64,000 nucleotides of DNA from NCBI GenBank assembly GCA_964457945.1, contig CAYWFX010000007.1:31761-95760 (forward strand). The letters run 5' to 3'. The position numbers were made by a program, and so were the translations under genes. Each line of letters begins with the position of its first letter. The stretch's first letter is position 1. This document shows positions 27,695 to 35,789 of this stretch, piece by piece. The DNA is from PHAA01 sp964457945 (GTDB taxonomy: Bacteria > Bacillota > Syntrophomonadia > Syntrophomonadales > Syntrophomonadaceae). The notes under the pieces were generated by a model, which saw only the letters and a list, made by a program, of their open reading frames with translations, was not told the origin of the DNA and did no database searches.

Positions 27695-28837
27695 ATGGAT
27701 TTCAATTATACTGAAGAACAGCTAATGTTGAAGGACTCGGTAAGGAAGTTTTCGGAGAAAGAGATTGATCCTCTGGTCAAATGGATGGAAACCGAAAAGA
27801 GGACACCCCGGGATTTGATCAAAAAGATTAAAGATCTGGGCTGGTGCGGTATCCAATACCCTGAAAAATACGGCGGTTCGGGAAACAGTTATGTTGAATA
27901 TGCTATTATGCAGATTGAGATGTCCAGGGTATATTGCTCAACTGCCTGTACCATCTCGGTCAACGGCATGCTGGGGGCAAATATTATGAAATTCGCCACA
28001 GAAGAGCAGAAGATGAAATTCCTTCCAGAGCATCTTAATGGCGATGGAATTGGGAGTTTCGCCTTTACTGAGCCATCAACCGGTTCCGATCCGGGCGCGC
28101 TGCGCACAACCTGTGTCCGCGACGGGGATGAATGGGTTATCAATGGAGAAAAGAATTTTATCACCAACGCATCCATGCCGGGGCTTATGGGTATATTCTG
28201 CAAGGATGCCGAAATGGGTCCTGGCAAGTGCACGAACATACTCATTCCCAAGGGCATCAAGGGATACTCCACCCCGAGGATTTATGACAAAATGGGCATG
28301 CACGGACTGGAAGTCTGCGATGTGGTGTTGGACAACGTTCGGGTGCCCTATGAAAATACCACCGGCGGTGAGGCCATGCGAGGCAAGGGCTTCCAGGTAC
28401 TGCTCGGTTCAACCCAAATCGGCAAACTATCGGTCTGCGCCCAGGCTGTGGGTATGGCTCAGGCGGCCCTGGATGCAGCGGTCAAGTACTCCAAGGAGCG
28501 GGTGCAGCGCGGCAAGCCCATCTCCAATTTCCAGACCATCCAGTCGTTGATCGGCGATATGGCCACCGACGTGATGGTAGGCCATCAGATAGTCCTGGCA
28601 ACCGCATTTAAGGCATCCGAAGGCAAAGAACTGGCAGCCGATGCGGCAAGGACCAGACTTTTCACTTCCGAGGCCGTTCACCGGGTGGCCAGCAAAGCCA
28701 TGCAGGTCATGGGGGCTTACAGTTATACAACCGAGTTCCCCATTGAGCGCATCTTCCGCGATGCCAAGCTGACTGAGATTTATGAAGGCGTAAATGAAAT
28801 TCAGCGCCTCATTGCTGCAACTGACCTGCTGCGCTAA
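27695..28837 (+). CDS. Acyl-CoA dehydrogenase
   Basis: 380 residues, the usual family length. ATG behind GGGAGGGG. Acyl-CoA dehydrogenases carry out FAD-linked alpha,beta-oxidation of acyl-CoA and pass electrons to ETF. Seen: FAFTEPSTGSDPGALRT (FAD and substrate loop) and, at the C-terminus, IYEGVNEIQRL, where the first Glu is the expected catalytic base. It stands alone, with no ETF or other beta-oxidation genes nearby. From about 28080 to 28760 the gene is strikingly GC-rich (39 of 60 bases in 28081-28140), unlike both flanks. It lies between toxin and recombinase remnants, so horizontal arrival is plausible. Chain-length preference is not readable. Confidence 0.93.
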   Translation: MDFNYTEEQLMLKDSVRKFSEKEIDPLVKWMETEKRTPRDLIKKIKDLGWCGIQYPEKYGGSGNSYVEYAIMQIEMSRVYCSTACTISVNGMLGANIMKFATEEQKMKFLPEHLNGDGIGSFAFTEPSTGSDPGALRTTCVRDGDEWVINGEKNFITNASMPGLMGIFCKDAEMGPGKCTNILIPKGIKGYSTPRIYDKMGMHGLEVCDVVLDNVRVPYENTTGGEAMRGKGFQVLLGSTQIGKLSVCAQAVGMAQAALDAAVKYSKERVQRGKPISNFQTIQSLIGDMATDVMVGHQIVLATAFKASEGKELAADAARTRLFTSEAVHRVASKAMQVMGAYSYTTEFPIERIFRDAKLTEIYEGVNEIQRLIAATDLLR

Positions 28838-28861
28838 GAATTATAATTAACGCTATAATAG

Positions 28862-28902
28862 ACCTTGCGAATTTGTTGACAACAAATATCGCAAGGTTTT
28901 TT
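28862..28902 (+). terminator. Strong terminator after acyl-CoA dehydrogenase
   Basis: A nine-pair outer stem, ACCTTGCGA with TCGCAAGGT, plus an inner ATTTGTTG/CAACAAAT stem, followed by a T run. Confidence 0.85.
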
Positions 28903-28918
28903 ATATGCAGATTTTAAC

Positions 28919-29050
28919 CATAGACCATTCAAGAGGCTTCTGGGCTATAGTCAAATTAGTACGACGATGGATACTTACAGCCATGTTCTAGACAGGGTGA
29001 AAGCTGTGACTGCGGTAAAAATGAACAACATAATGGGAGGGGAATTATAG
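28919..29050 (+). pseudogene. Tyrosine recombinase C-terminal fragment (copy 1)
   Basis: A short frame ending at TAG 29048-29050 reads KRLLGYSQISTTMDTYSHVL, then DRVKAVTAVKMN. The G-x-S-Q-I-S-T-T-x-D-T-Y-S-H-V stretch is the conserved C-terminus with the catalytic tyrosine of phage-type integrases. Only about 40 codons remain. A second, more decayed copy lies about 850 bp downstream. Confidence 0.75.
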
Positions 29051-29067
29051 TTGCCCCGTTCTGATGA

Positions 29068-29733
29068 ATGATAGGAATGGGATGTGATATAATGGGCACG
29101 ATAAATCCTATTTATTACAAAATAGTTGTTGGTTCGGGGGACGCTTGTTTGAACGAGAATTTGCTAACGATAATATTGGCGCTTACGGTGCCATTCATAG
29201 GCATATACATTGGAATCAAAACAAAAAACATGGGTAGAGATGAAAAATACAACAGGCATCGCGAAATAGAACCTGTAATCAATAATCTGCCTGAGAGGAA
29301 GGGGGAGGTTTTGACCAAATGTACTTATTGCCATAAAAATGCAACTGAAAAGATTCCAGCAGAAATAGATATTGATTCAAAAGAGCAGTATTTTTGTTCA
29401 GGTACATGTAAACAAGAAATAATAGAATATATTAACGAGGTAAAGAAAGGCAAAGGACTATTTCTCGGACTAATATTGGGATCCATTTTAATAATGGTTC
29501 TTGCCAACGGAATAATAATTGCTTTGAAGTTTGATCCGCAGTATATGCTATTCGTAACATTTACGGCATTATGTGTTATAGGTATTGCTATCATTAAATA
29601 CCCTTTCACAACCCCTCAAACCGTTCAATGGCTTGGTATAAAAAAGGCTAAAATACTTGCAAAGAGTTTGGGGTTAGCTACTATAGTTTGTGGGTTTGTG
29701 GCCTTAACGTTAGGCTATTTAAATTACAGATAA
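29068..29733 (+). CDS. Membrane protein with a C4-type zinc-finger-like segment
   Basis: 221 residues from ATG 29068; an ATG at 29092 (MGTINPIYYKIV) is an equally good start. A TM helix is at about 30-52, then a soluble segment with CTYC and CSGTC spaced about 28 residues apart, which could bind one metal ion, then three TM helices (about 131-152, 157-175, 195-218). I do not recognise the family. It lies between two partial copies of the same integrase tail, suggesting it came with or between mobile elements. Function unknown. Confidence 0.7.
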   Translation: MIGMGCDIMGTINPIYYKIVVGSGDACLNENLLTIILALTVPFIGIYIGIKTKNMGRDEKYNRHREIEPVINNLPERKGEVLTKCTYCHKNATEKIPAEIDIDSKEQYFCSGTCKQEIIEYINEVKKGKGLFLGLILGSILIMVLANGIIIALKFDPQYMLFVTFTALCVIGIAIIKYPFTTPQTVQWLGIKKAKILAKSLGLATIVCGFVALTLGYLNYR

Positions 29734-29800
29734 TGTCCATAAGCGTTTTAAAGAATGCACGGTAAACTATAAAAAAAATGGAGCAAATGCTTGAAAATAA

Positions 29801-29896
29801 ACCAACCATTCAAGAGGTGGTCAACTTAGTATGACGATGGATATTTACAGTCATGTTGCAGACATGATGAAAGCTGTGTGCGGTAAAATGAATTAA
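29801..29896 (+). pseudogene. Tyrosine recombinase C-terminal fragment (copy 2)
   Basis: Reads LSMTMDIYSHVADMMKAVCG before TAA, matching copy 1 (ISTTMDTYSHVLDRVKAVTA) with small deletions. The DNA begins with ACCATTCAAGAGG, as does copy 1. It flanks the membrane-protein gene on the other side. Confidence 0.65.
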
Positions 29897-30017
29897 ATTG
29901 GCACAGGTTGACAACCAAAGTATTTGTATGCCAAAATGTTATTGTTAAAATATATAAAATAATGTAATTTTTAATCATTATTATATGAAAAATATACAAT
30001 TTTAGGGAAACGCCAAT

Positions 30018-30045
30018 GTAAAAGATATATTACTATATCTTTTAC
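30018..30045. repeat. Perfect 12-bp inverted repeat
   Basis: GTAAAAGATATA at 30018-30029 and its exact complement TATATCTTTTAC at 30034-30045, separated by four bases, in AT-rich sequence just upstream of the first riboswitch. It could be an operator or a hairpin of a lost gene. Confidence 0.6.
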
Positions 30046-30060
30046 TAAATAATATAATAT

Positions 30061-30218
30061 GTCTCCGATTCCTTTTGCCTAAAGCTTGTTGTTATGGTAA
30101 TTGGAACGTTAGGGTATAATTGGAAACGATTACGCCTCCTCTATTTGGAAAGGAGATGTTGCAACAACTTATAATAATGTTGTTGTTTCTTCATAACCTC
30201 CTTTATGGGAGGTTTTTT
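30061..30218 (+). ncRNA. Moco-type riboswitch with terminator (copy 1)
   Basis: The segment from TCTCCGATTCC to GGAAAGGAGATG has the conserved blocks of the molybdenum-cofactor RNA as I know them: CTCCGA, GCCTAAAG, TGGTAA and the 3' block GCCTCC-x-TATTTGGAAAGGAG, which closely resembles the E. coli moaA leader. P1 is TCTCC/GGAGA. The P3-like stem GGTATAATT, loop GGAAAC, CGATTACGCC is present. An ACAACAAC/GTTGTTGT stem and an intrinsic terminator, AACCTCC/GGAGGTT plus T6 at 30195-30218, follow. The next gene is a metal-type ABC uptake operon, so control by cofactor level through termination is likely. The identification is from memory of the consensus, not a covariance search. Confidence 0.7.
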
Positions 30219-30408
30219 ATTTGCCCGTTAACAGATTTTTATATTAAGCTGTTTGATCTGCCTTATCGGTAACTGGAGTGGTATATCAGGGGAAAATAGT
30301 TAGATAAAACATATTTTTTGCTTTTGGGAGGTTGATATATGGTACATATTCGTTATTGATTTGAGTTGTTTCAATTATTTTATATTTTAGGGAAAAGGGG
30401 TTAAAAAA

Positions 30409-31440
30409 ATGAAAAAGTCGCACTTATCTTTATTACTTGTAGTGGTATTAATTTTAAGCTTATCTTTAAGTGGTTGTGCTAAACAGGTATCAGCCCCGGT
30501 AGAGAGTACGATAACAGTTACAGATCAACTGGGAAGAACGGTTATAGTGCCGAAAAATGTAACCAAAGTCACCGGCACACACCATTTCGCAGGTCAAGTC
30601 CTCTGTGCCTTGGGCCAGCAGGATAAGCTTGTCGATCAGGCGGTTTATGGGAAATTAGGAAAGGCTTTGGCAGCTGTTGATGCCAGTTTCGCCAGCAAAC
30701 CACTTCTTTCACAAGAGCATGGTTTTAACTATGAACAAATGATAATACTGCACCCCCAAGTTGTCTTTTTATATGCGTCCTCTGACAAGGCGCAGATCGA
30801 TCCGCTTGAGAGCGCTGGGATACGGGTGGTAGCGGTAAAAGGGGAAACTATTGAAGAAAGCTTTGAAGCAATAAAACTAATTGCTAAAGTAATGAATTGT
30901 GAAGAAAAGGGTACTGTTTACATTGCAGAATGCCAAAGGCTTTTAAAACTGGTTAACGATAGAATTGGGAATGTTCCACAGCAGGAAAGACCGCGCGTAA
31001 TGTTTGCCGGTCCTAAGAGCGTCTATACCGTGGCCAGCGGCGAGATGCTGGATACAACATTGCTGGAATTAGGCGGGGCTGTGAGTGTCTCTAAAGATGT
31101 CAAAGGGTATTGGACGGAAGTATCTCCGGAACAAGTTGCCACTTGGAATCCTGATATCATAATCCTGGGTTCTTCACTTGATACTTACGGCGAGGATAAA
31201 ATCTATAAAAATGCTCATTTCCAAACAGTAAAGGCAATAAAAGATAAAAAAGTATATAGTATGCCAGCTAATATCGGATGGTGGGATTTTCCTGCTCCTA
31301 ACTGTGTTTTGGGAGCGGTATGGATGGCTAAGACCTTTTACCCGGATAAGTTTGCCGACATTGATTTGACGAAAATGGCAGATGATTTCTATACCAAATT
31401 TTTGGGCCATTCTTTCACGGAAATGGGCGGCAAGCTCTAA
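30409..31440 (+). CDS. ABC transporter substrate-binding lipoprotein (FepB/BtuF/MolB type)
   Basis: 343 residues. The N-terminal signal peptide ends in a lipobox, LSLSGC, so it is a lipid-anchored binding protein. The DQLGRTVIVPKNVTKV block is typical of periplasmic-binding family 2 (PF01497), used for siderophores, cobalamin, haem and, in the MolBC system of Haemophilus, molybdate. Residues GFNYEQMIILHPQVVFLY and NPDIIILGSS fit that fold. The riboswitch upstream points to molybdate or tungstate; other metal chelates cannot be excluded. It is first in a five-gene plus-strand operon. Confidence 0.85.
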   Translation: MKKSHLSLLLVVVLILSLSLSGCAKQVSAPVESTITVTDQLGRTVIVPKNVTKVTGTHHFAGQVLCALGQQDKLVDQAVYGKLGKALAAVDASFASKPLLSQEHGFNYEQMIILHPQVVFLYASSDKAQIDPLESAGIRVVAVKGETIEESFEAIKLIAKVMNCEEKGTVYIAECQRLLKLVNDRIGNVPQQERPRVMFAGPKSVYTVASGEMLDTTLLELGGAVSVSKDVKGYWTEVSPEQVATWNPDIIILGSSLDTYGEDKIYKNAHFQTVKAIKDKKVYSMPANIGWWDFPAPNCVLGAVWMAKTFYPDKFADIDLTKMADDFYTKFLGHSFTEMGGKL

Positions 31441-31483
31441 TAAGGTGATTGTAGGTTGAGAGATCGAGGAAATAGTATTCGGA

Positions 31484-32512
31484 GTGAAAACTGTGAAAAA
31501 AAAGATTTGGTTTATCTTAGCAGCGCTTTTTATAATTTCCCTCATAGTTGCCTTAAGTATGGGACGCTATGCCATGAGTATTTCTGATATTTGCAGTATT
31601 CTTTTGGACAGCATTGGTATAACGGGGGTATTACCCCCTCCCACAGGGGAGTCATCCATGGTCTTTTGGAACATCCGCGTACCGAGGGTCATTATGGCCT
31701 TTGTTGTTGGAAGTGGTATTTCTGTGGCCGGTGTAGTATTCCAGGCTTTATTCCGAAATCCCCTGGCGAGTCCGGATATCCTCGGGGTATCAGGGGGGGC
31801 AGCTTTTGGAGCGGCTCTAAGCATTGTATTTCTATCGGAATCTACCTTTGGGATTCAGGGATTTGCTTTTAGCTTTGGAATTCTGGCTGTCATAATTACT
31901 TATTTTCTAGCTGAGCGCAGCCTGGATAAATCCACATCCGTTCTGGTAATCTCAGGAATTGTTGTCTGGGCCCTATTTCAGGCGGGTTTATCTATCCTCC
32001 AATATATTTCAGATCCTTTTGACCAATTGGCTAAAATAATATTCTGGACTATGGGTAGTTTTCAGGTCAGTTCCTGGGCAAAGGTTCAGATTACCCTACC
32101 GATTATAATTTTTGGGACTGTCATCCTCACCGTTTTCAGCTGGCGGTTAAATATTATGACACAGGATGAAAAGCAAATTCTTTCCCTGGGTGTTGACGTC
32201 AAGAAGTGGCGGATACTCTATATCGGTATTGCTACCTTGATTGTGGCTTCTGCCGTTTCCACCGTTGGTGAAATCAAATGGATCGGTCTTATTATGCCGC
32301 ATATATCGCGTTATTTAGTGGGGACTGAGCATAAAAGACTGGTCCCGGTTTCTGCGTTTTTAGGGGGAAGCTTTATGTTGCTGATGGATACCCTGGCACG
32401 AACAGCTACGACATCTGAAATTCCAATAAGTATTATTACTTCCTTTTTTGGTGCTCCGTTTTTGGGGTATTTGGTATTAAGCAGAAGAGGCGGTGTATCT
32501 GAGAGTGATTGA
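31484..32512 (+). CDS. FecCD-type ABC permease
   Basis: 342 residues, about 9-10 TM helices. Shows the FecCD signatures: FWNIRVPRVIMAFVVGSGIS, then VFQALFRNPLASPDILGVSG near 85-105, and IKWIGLIMPHISRYLVGTEH. It moves the substrate delivered by the lipoprotein. The GTG at 31484 is taken as start; a GTG at 31493 has the better-spaced GGAG. It overlaps the ATPase gene by 20 bp, a sign of translational coupling. Confidence 0.9.
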   Translation: MKTVKKKIWFILAALFIISLIVALSMGRYAMSISDICSILLDSIGITGVLPPPTGESSMVFWNIRVPRVIMAFVVGSGISVAGVVFQALFRNPLASPDILGVSGGAAFGAALSIVFLSESTFGIQGFAFSFGILAVIITYFLAERSLDKSTSVLVISGIVVWALFQAGLSILQYISDPFDQLAKIIFWTMGSFQVSSWAKVQITLPIIIFGTVILTVFSWRLNIMTQDEKQILSLGVDVKKWRILYIGIATLIVASAVSTVGEIKWIGLIMPHISRYLVGTEHKRLVPVSAFLGGSFMLLMDTLARTATTSEIPISIITSFFGAPFLGYLVLSRRGGVSESD

Positions 32513-33332
32513 GATAGGTGACCTTTCTGCAGGCTACGGAAAGAAGCCTGTCTTAAAAGATATAAATATCCGGGTGAGCGAGGGAAGAATCTGTGCTTTA
32601 TTAGGTCATAACGGTTCCGGAAAAACAACCCTGATGAACTGTATCAATGCTCTTCTCAGACCCACCAAGGGCCGGATCACAGTTATGGGGAAAGAGATTA
32701 GCAGATTAGACCGGGTTCGAATTGCTCAACTCATCAGCATTGTACCCCAAAGCAGCTATTCCGCTTTTGCTTTTCCAGTTCTTGATATGATTTTAATGGG
32801 AAGTGCAGCCAGGCTAAAAGCATGGGCTTCTCCGGGTCAAAAAGAAAAGCAAAAAGCCTATAGGGTGATGGAAGAGGTTGGAATTAGTGATCTTGCCACT
32901 GCTCTGTACTCTGAACTTTCAGGAGGACAACAGCAAATGGTTTTATTAACCAGAGCTCTTTATCAGGATACTCCGCTGATGCTTCTGGACGAACCAAATT
33001 CACACCTGGATTTTTGTAACCAGCACCGTATGATGGAAATTATTAAAGAGGTTGTCAAGATGCGTGGGGTAACTGCTCTGGTAACCTTGCATGATCCCAA
33101 CCTCGCTCTTTATTACTGTGATGAAATTATTATGCTTAAAAATGGGCGTGTAGTGGAACATGGATCGTCAGATAATGTTATGACTAACGACAATTTAAGA
33201 GAAGCACTGGGAGAGAATATAAGCATAGAGGGGACAGTGGCAGGTTTGCCGGTGGTAGTTCCACGTAATCTTTGCAATTGCCTTCCTGAAATGCAGATAA
33301 AAGAAAAGGGGGTTGCAAAGAGTGCGGTGTAA
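32493..33332 (+). CDS. ABC transporter ATPase of the FepC/BtuD/MolC type
   Basis: 279 residues. Walker A GHNGSGKTTL, Q-loop in IVPQSS, signature LSGGQQQMV, Walker B LMLLDEPNSHLD and the H-loop in VTLHDPN are all present, so it should hydrolyse ATP. The GTG at 32493 overlaps the permease; a GTG at 32505 is a possible alternative. It ends overlapping the radical SAM gene. Confidence 0.92.
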   Translation: MYLRVIEIGDLSAGYGKKPVLKDINIRVSEGRICALLGHNGSGKTTLMNCINALLRPTKGRITVMGKEISRLDRVRIAQLISIVPQSSYSAFAFPVLDMILMGSAARLKAWASPGQKEKQKAYRVMEEVGISDLATALYSELSGGQQQMVLLTRALYQDTPLMLLDEPNSHLDFCNQHRMMEIIKEVVKMRGVTALVTLHDPNLALYYCDEIIMLKNGRVVEHGSSDNVMTNDNLREALGENISIEGTVAGLPVVVPRNLCNCLPEMQIKEKGVAKSAV

Positions 33333-34329
33333 TTACTGTGAATGGCGTTGTGAGTTAAACGATGGCAAGCTCGGTATATGTAAAATGTATTACGAGGTAA
33401 ATGGCAAAATAATGGAGTTTTTCCCCAATAGATGGTGTACCTGTGGAATTTCTAAAGTGGAATCTCTTCCTTTCTATCATGCCTATCCAGGCAGTAAGAG
33501 TATGGTCATTGGCACCAGTGGTTGTAATTTTGACTGCCGCTACTGTGCTAATTCCTATATCGCCAAGGAAGATCCGGTAAAGCAGCAGGAAGGCATGTTT
33601 GAATTTACTCCGGAAGAACTTGTGAAAATGGCCCAAAAACAGAGGTGTCATAATATTGTTTTTAACGTTAATGAGCCTACAGTTTCGTTGCCGTCATTGA
33701 TTGAAGTCAGTAAAGTTGCCAAAAGAATCGGGATGCCAATGGGATGTTTAACTAATGCTTATATGACGGAAGAGGCTACGGAGATCATATCCTCTATATT
33801 CTCTTTTATTAACATTAGTCTGAAAGGCATGTCACCGGAGTTTTACCGCGAATATATCGGGATAAAAAATGGAGACCCTATCTTTCGCAATATTTGCAAT
33901 TTGGCCGCAACCAACCATATTGAAGTTACGGTTCCAGTGATCCAAACCATAAATGATCACGAACTCGATGATATGGCAGTATTACTTGCAGGTATCGACA
34001 GGGATATTCCTTTTCACGTTTTTCGACTGCTTCCCGAGTACAAAATGAAAGATTGCGAGTATCCGAGTATAGAACGCATTAATGAATCCTTGCATTTAGT
34101 TAGAGAGAAACTTAATTATGTTTATTTTCACAATTTTGTAGGTTCAGATTGGGTAAATACGATCTGTCCAGATTGTGGTGCAGATGTAATTGAGAGGTTA
34201 AGCCTTGGCTGCGGAGGAGACAGGCTTTCTAAATTTTCTTGTTTGGAGAATAAATGTCAGGTATGTGGCAGGGAAATTAAAATTCACGGAAGAAGAATTA
34301 ATTGGAACCCACAGGAGGTGTCTTTATGA
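33322..34329 (+). CDS. Radical SAM protein, PflA/AmrS-like
   Basis: 335 residues from GTG 33322, with AAGGGGG about nine bases upstream; a TTG at 33313 is the alternative. An N-terminal Cys cluster (CNYCEWRCEL ... GICKMY) precedes the SAM cluster motif CNFDCRYC (C-x3-C-x2-C) near residue 72. A C-terminal CPDCG and CQVCG pair could bind another cluster or zinc. This is the COG1180 PflA-like layout seen in AmmeMemoRadiSam-type proteins. It is translationally coupled to an ABC uptake system, an unusual partner. Its substrate is unknown. Confidence 0.8.
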   Translation: MRCNYCEWRCELNDGKLGICKMYYEVNGKIMEFFPNRWCTCGISKVESLPFYHAYPGSKSMVIGTSGCNFDCRYCANSYIAKEDPVKQQEGMFEFTPEELVKMAQKQRCHNIVFNVNEPTVSLPSLIEVSKVAKRIGMPMGCLTNAYMTEEATEIISSIFSFINISLKGMSPEFYREYIGIKNGDPIFRNICNLAATNHIEVTVPVIQTINDHELDDMAVLLAGIDRDIPFHVFRLLPEYKMKDCEYPSIERINESLHLVREKLNYVYFHNFVGSDWVNTICPDCGADVIERLSLGCGGDRLSKFSCLENKCQVCGREIKIHGRRINWNPQEVSL

Positions 34330-35456
34330 GTTTGGGAATAATCGACGCCCGAGAATGGCAAAGGGTTTTTGATCTAAAAACTGGTAACAAATATGAAACA
34401 AATCATCCAACTATTGAGATGGTCAAAGGGATAATTGCCAAGCATCCTTTCCCTGGGGATGTAGAGATGGCAACAAATGCCTGGGTAACGGATACAGCCC
34501 TAGAACTGATAGATAAGTATGAACCACAATTTGCTTTTATAAGTTACGGGCTGCCTTACTTTACCTTTCGTTTCCACGATACAGCACCTGAAGAACGACA
34601 AAAAATTATTAATTCAGTTTTTCAGGAGATTGAGCGATTTGTTCTTAGTTCAGGATTTACTCCGGTTATTGTTGGTTCGGGCGGATTAGTTCCTATAAAA
34701 GAGTATATTGATTTGAGTCATTTGGATGGGCTTGCTGTAGCCAGCAATTGGTCAGCAACCTATGCGGGTCTACATGATCCCAGTGTCAAGGATCTAAAGT
34801 ATATAGAAAGCCTGCCCCAAGTGGAAAGAATAGTTGATAAACATGAGCTTTTAAATCTTTTTGAGGGTAAAGTCGAGGATGCTTTCCGGTTACCGGATTA
34901 CTTTGTTGTAGCTAAAGAAGGATATACTTATAAAGCACCCGGCACTACGCTAAGAAAACCGGTGAATATTCCCGGGCATAACTATTTCATTCCGGTAGCA
35001 ACTGATTTGGGTCAGGTTTCCAACATTTTGAAAATCCGGGGATTGATTGAAAAGAACCTTCCTCAAAAAAAGATTGCCCTGATAGTTGTCGAGGGAGTTG
35101 GAGAGGAAGACTTTCCATTGCCCTATAGGCGCTGCACCAATTCCGTAGGCTGGTACTTCTATGAGCAGGGAGAATTACAGTTTTTTGCGTTCTATATGGG
35201 TAAACATAACTTTTTGTCTTATCCCCAAGGCTATCGTTATTATGAAGATGATAACGAAAACAAGTCATATCCGTTTTCCGGTTATTTTAGAGATATTCCT
35301 ACGGACACTATTGGTGCGCAAATGGGGCTTAAAAGAATAGCTGTAGGCAGCAGGAGCATGTTTCCGCATACTACAACCGGTGCGGATATTTGTATTGAGT
35401 GCTTTGCCAGGAATCTTTCCAATCAAGGTTGTATGGCTGTTATCAATAAGGTTTAG
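34326..35456 (+). CDS. Conserved protein of unknown function coupled to the radical SAM gene
   Basis: 376 residues from ATG 34326, with AGGAGGTG just upstream, overlapping the previous stop. I do not recognise the family. It has no signal peptide or TM helix. Weak resemblance to alkaline-phosphatase-superfamily folds is suggested by FAFISYGLPYFTFRFHDTA and VIVGSGGLVPIKEYIDLSHL, but the metal-ligand pattern is not clear. The C-terminal part contains GADICIECFARNLSNQG with two Cys. As the last large gene of a putative Moco-controlled transport operon, it may act on the imported compound or a metal-loaded enzyme; this is inference. Confidence 0.6.
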   Translation: MSLGIIDAREWQRVFDLKTGNKYETNHPTIEMVKGIIAKHPFPGDVEMATNAWVTDTALELIDKYEPQFAFISYGLPYFTFRFHDTAPEERQKIINSVFQEIERFVLSSGFTPVIVGSGGLVPIKEYIDLSHLDGLAVASNWSATYAGLHDPSVKDLKYIESLPQVERIVDKHELLNLFEGKVEDAFRLPDYFVVAKEGYTYKAPGTTLRKPVNIPGHNYFIPVATDLGQVSNILKIRGLIEKNLPQKKIALIVVEGVGEEDFPLPYRRCTNSVGWYFYEQGELQFFAFYMGKHNFLSYPQGYRYYEDDNENKSYPFSGYFRDIPTDTIGAQMGLKRIAVGSRSMFPHTTTGADICIECFARNLSNQGCMAVINKV

Positions 35457-35493
35457 TTACAGATAGACAATAATAGAAGGGAGGGATATATTT

Positions 35494-35625
35494 ATGTGCG
35501 AATGCAAAAAAGACAGTACTTGCAAGCTTCCGGAAAAGCCAATCGAATGCAGTCCTGAACAAATTGAAGAATGTCATGGCCAAGAAAAAGAGCAAAAGTG
35601 TTCCTGCCAGAAAGACGAGGATTAA
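35494..35625 (+). CDS. Small Cys-rich acidic protein
   Basis: 43 residues with seven cysteines, ATG behind GAAGGGAGG. Contains PIECSPEQIEECHG, which resembles small C-x(n)-SPEQI-x-x-CHG proteins I have seen in strict anaerobes, followed by a final CSC pair. Probably a metal- or cluster-binding peptide made with the transport operon, whose stop is 37 bp upstream. Its stop lies within a few bases of the second riboswitch copy. Confidence 0.65.
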   Translation: MCECKKDSTCKLPEKPIECSPEQIEECHGQEKEQKCSCQKDED

Positions 35626-35629
35626 TAAT

Positions 35630-35784
35630 TCCGATTCCTTTTGCCTAAAGCATACTGTTATGGTAATTGGAAGGTTGGGGTATAACTGGAAACGGTTATG
35701 CCTCTGTATTTGGAAAGGAGATTTTACAACAACCATAGTAGTGTTGTTGTTTCTTCATATCCTCCTTTTTTAGGAGGTTTTTTT
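35630..35784 (+). ncRNA. Moco-type riboswitch with terminator (copy 2)
   Basis: A second copy of the element at 30061: CCGATTCCTTTTGCCTAAAG is identical, and TGGTAATTGGAA, GGAAACG, GCCTC-TGTATTTGGAAAGGAG, the ACAACAAC/GTTGTTGT stem and the terminator CCTCCT/AGGAGG plus T run (35760-35784) all recur. The P3-like stem covaries (copy 1 AATT/GATT, copy 2 AACT/GGTT). The 5' half of P1 is weaker here. No transport or cofactor gene follows within 500 bp, so the copy looks orphaned or serves as the operon's end. Confidence 0.65.
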
Positions 35785-35789
35785 ATTCT

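Noticed and set aside
28038..28550. Long alternative frame within the acyl-CoA dehydrogenase
   Set aside because: It is a shadow caused by the GC-rich codon usage of the real gene; no ribosome site.
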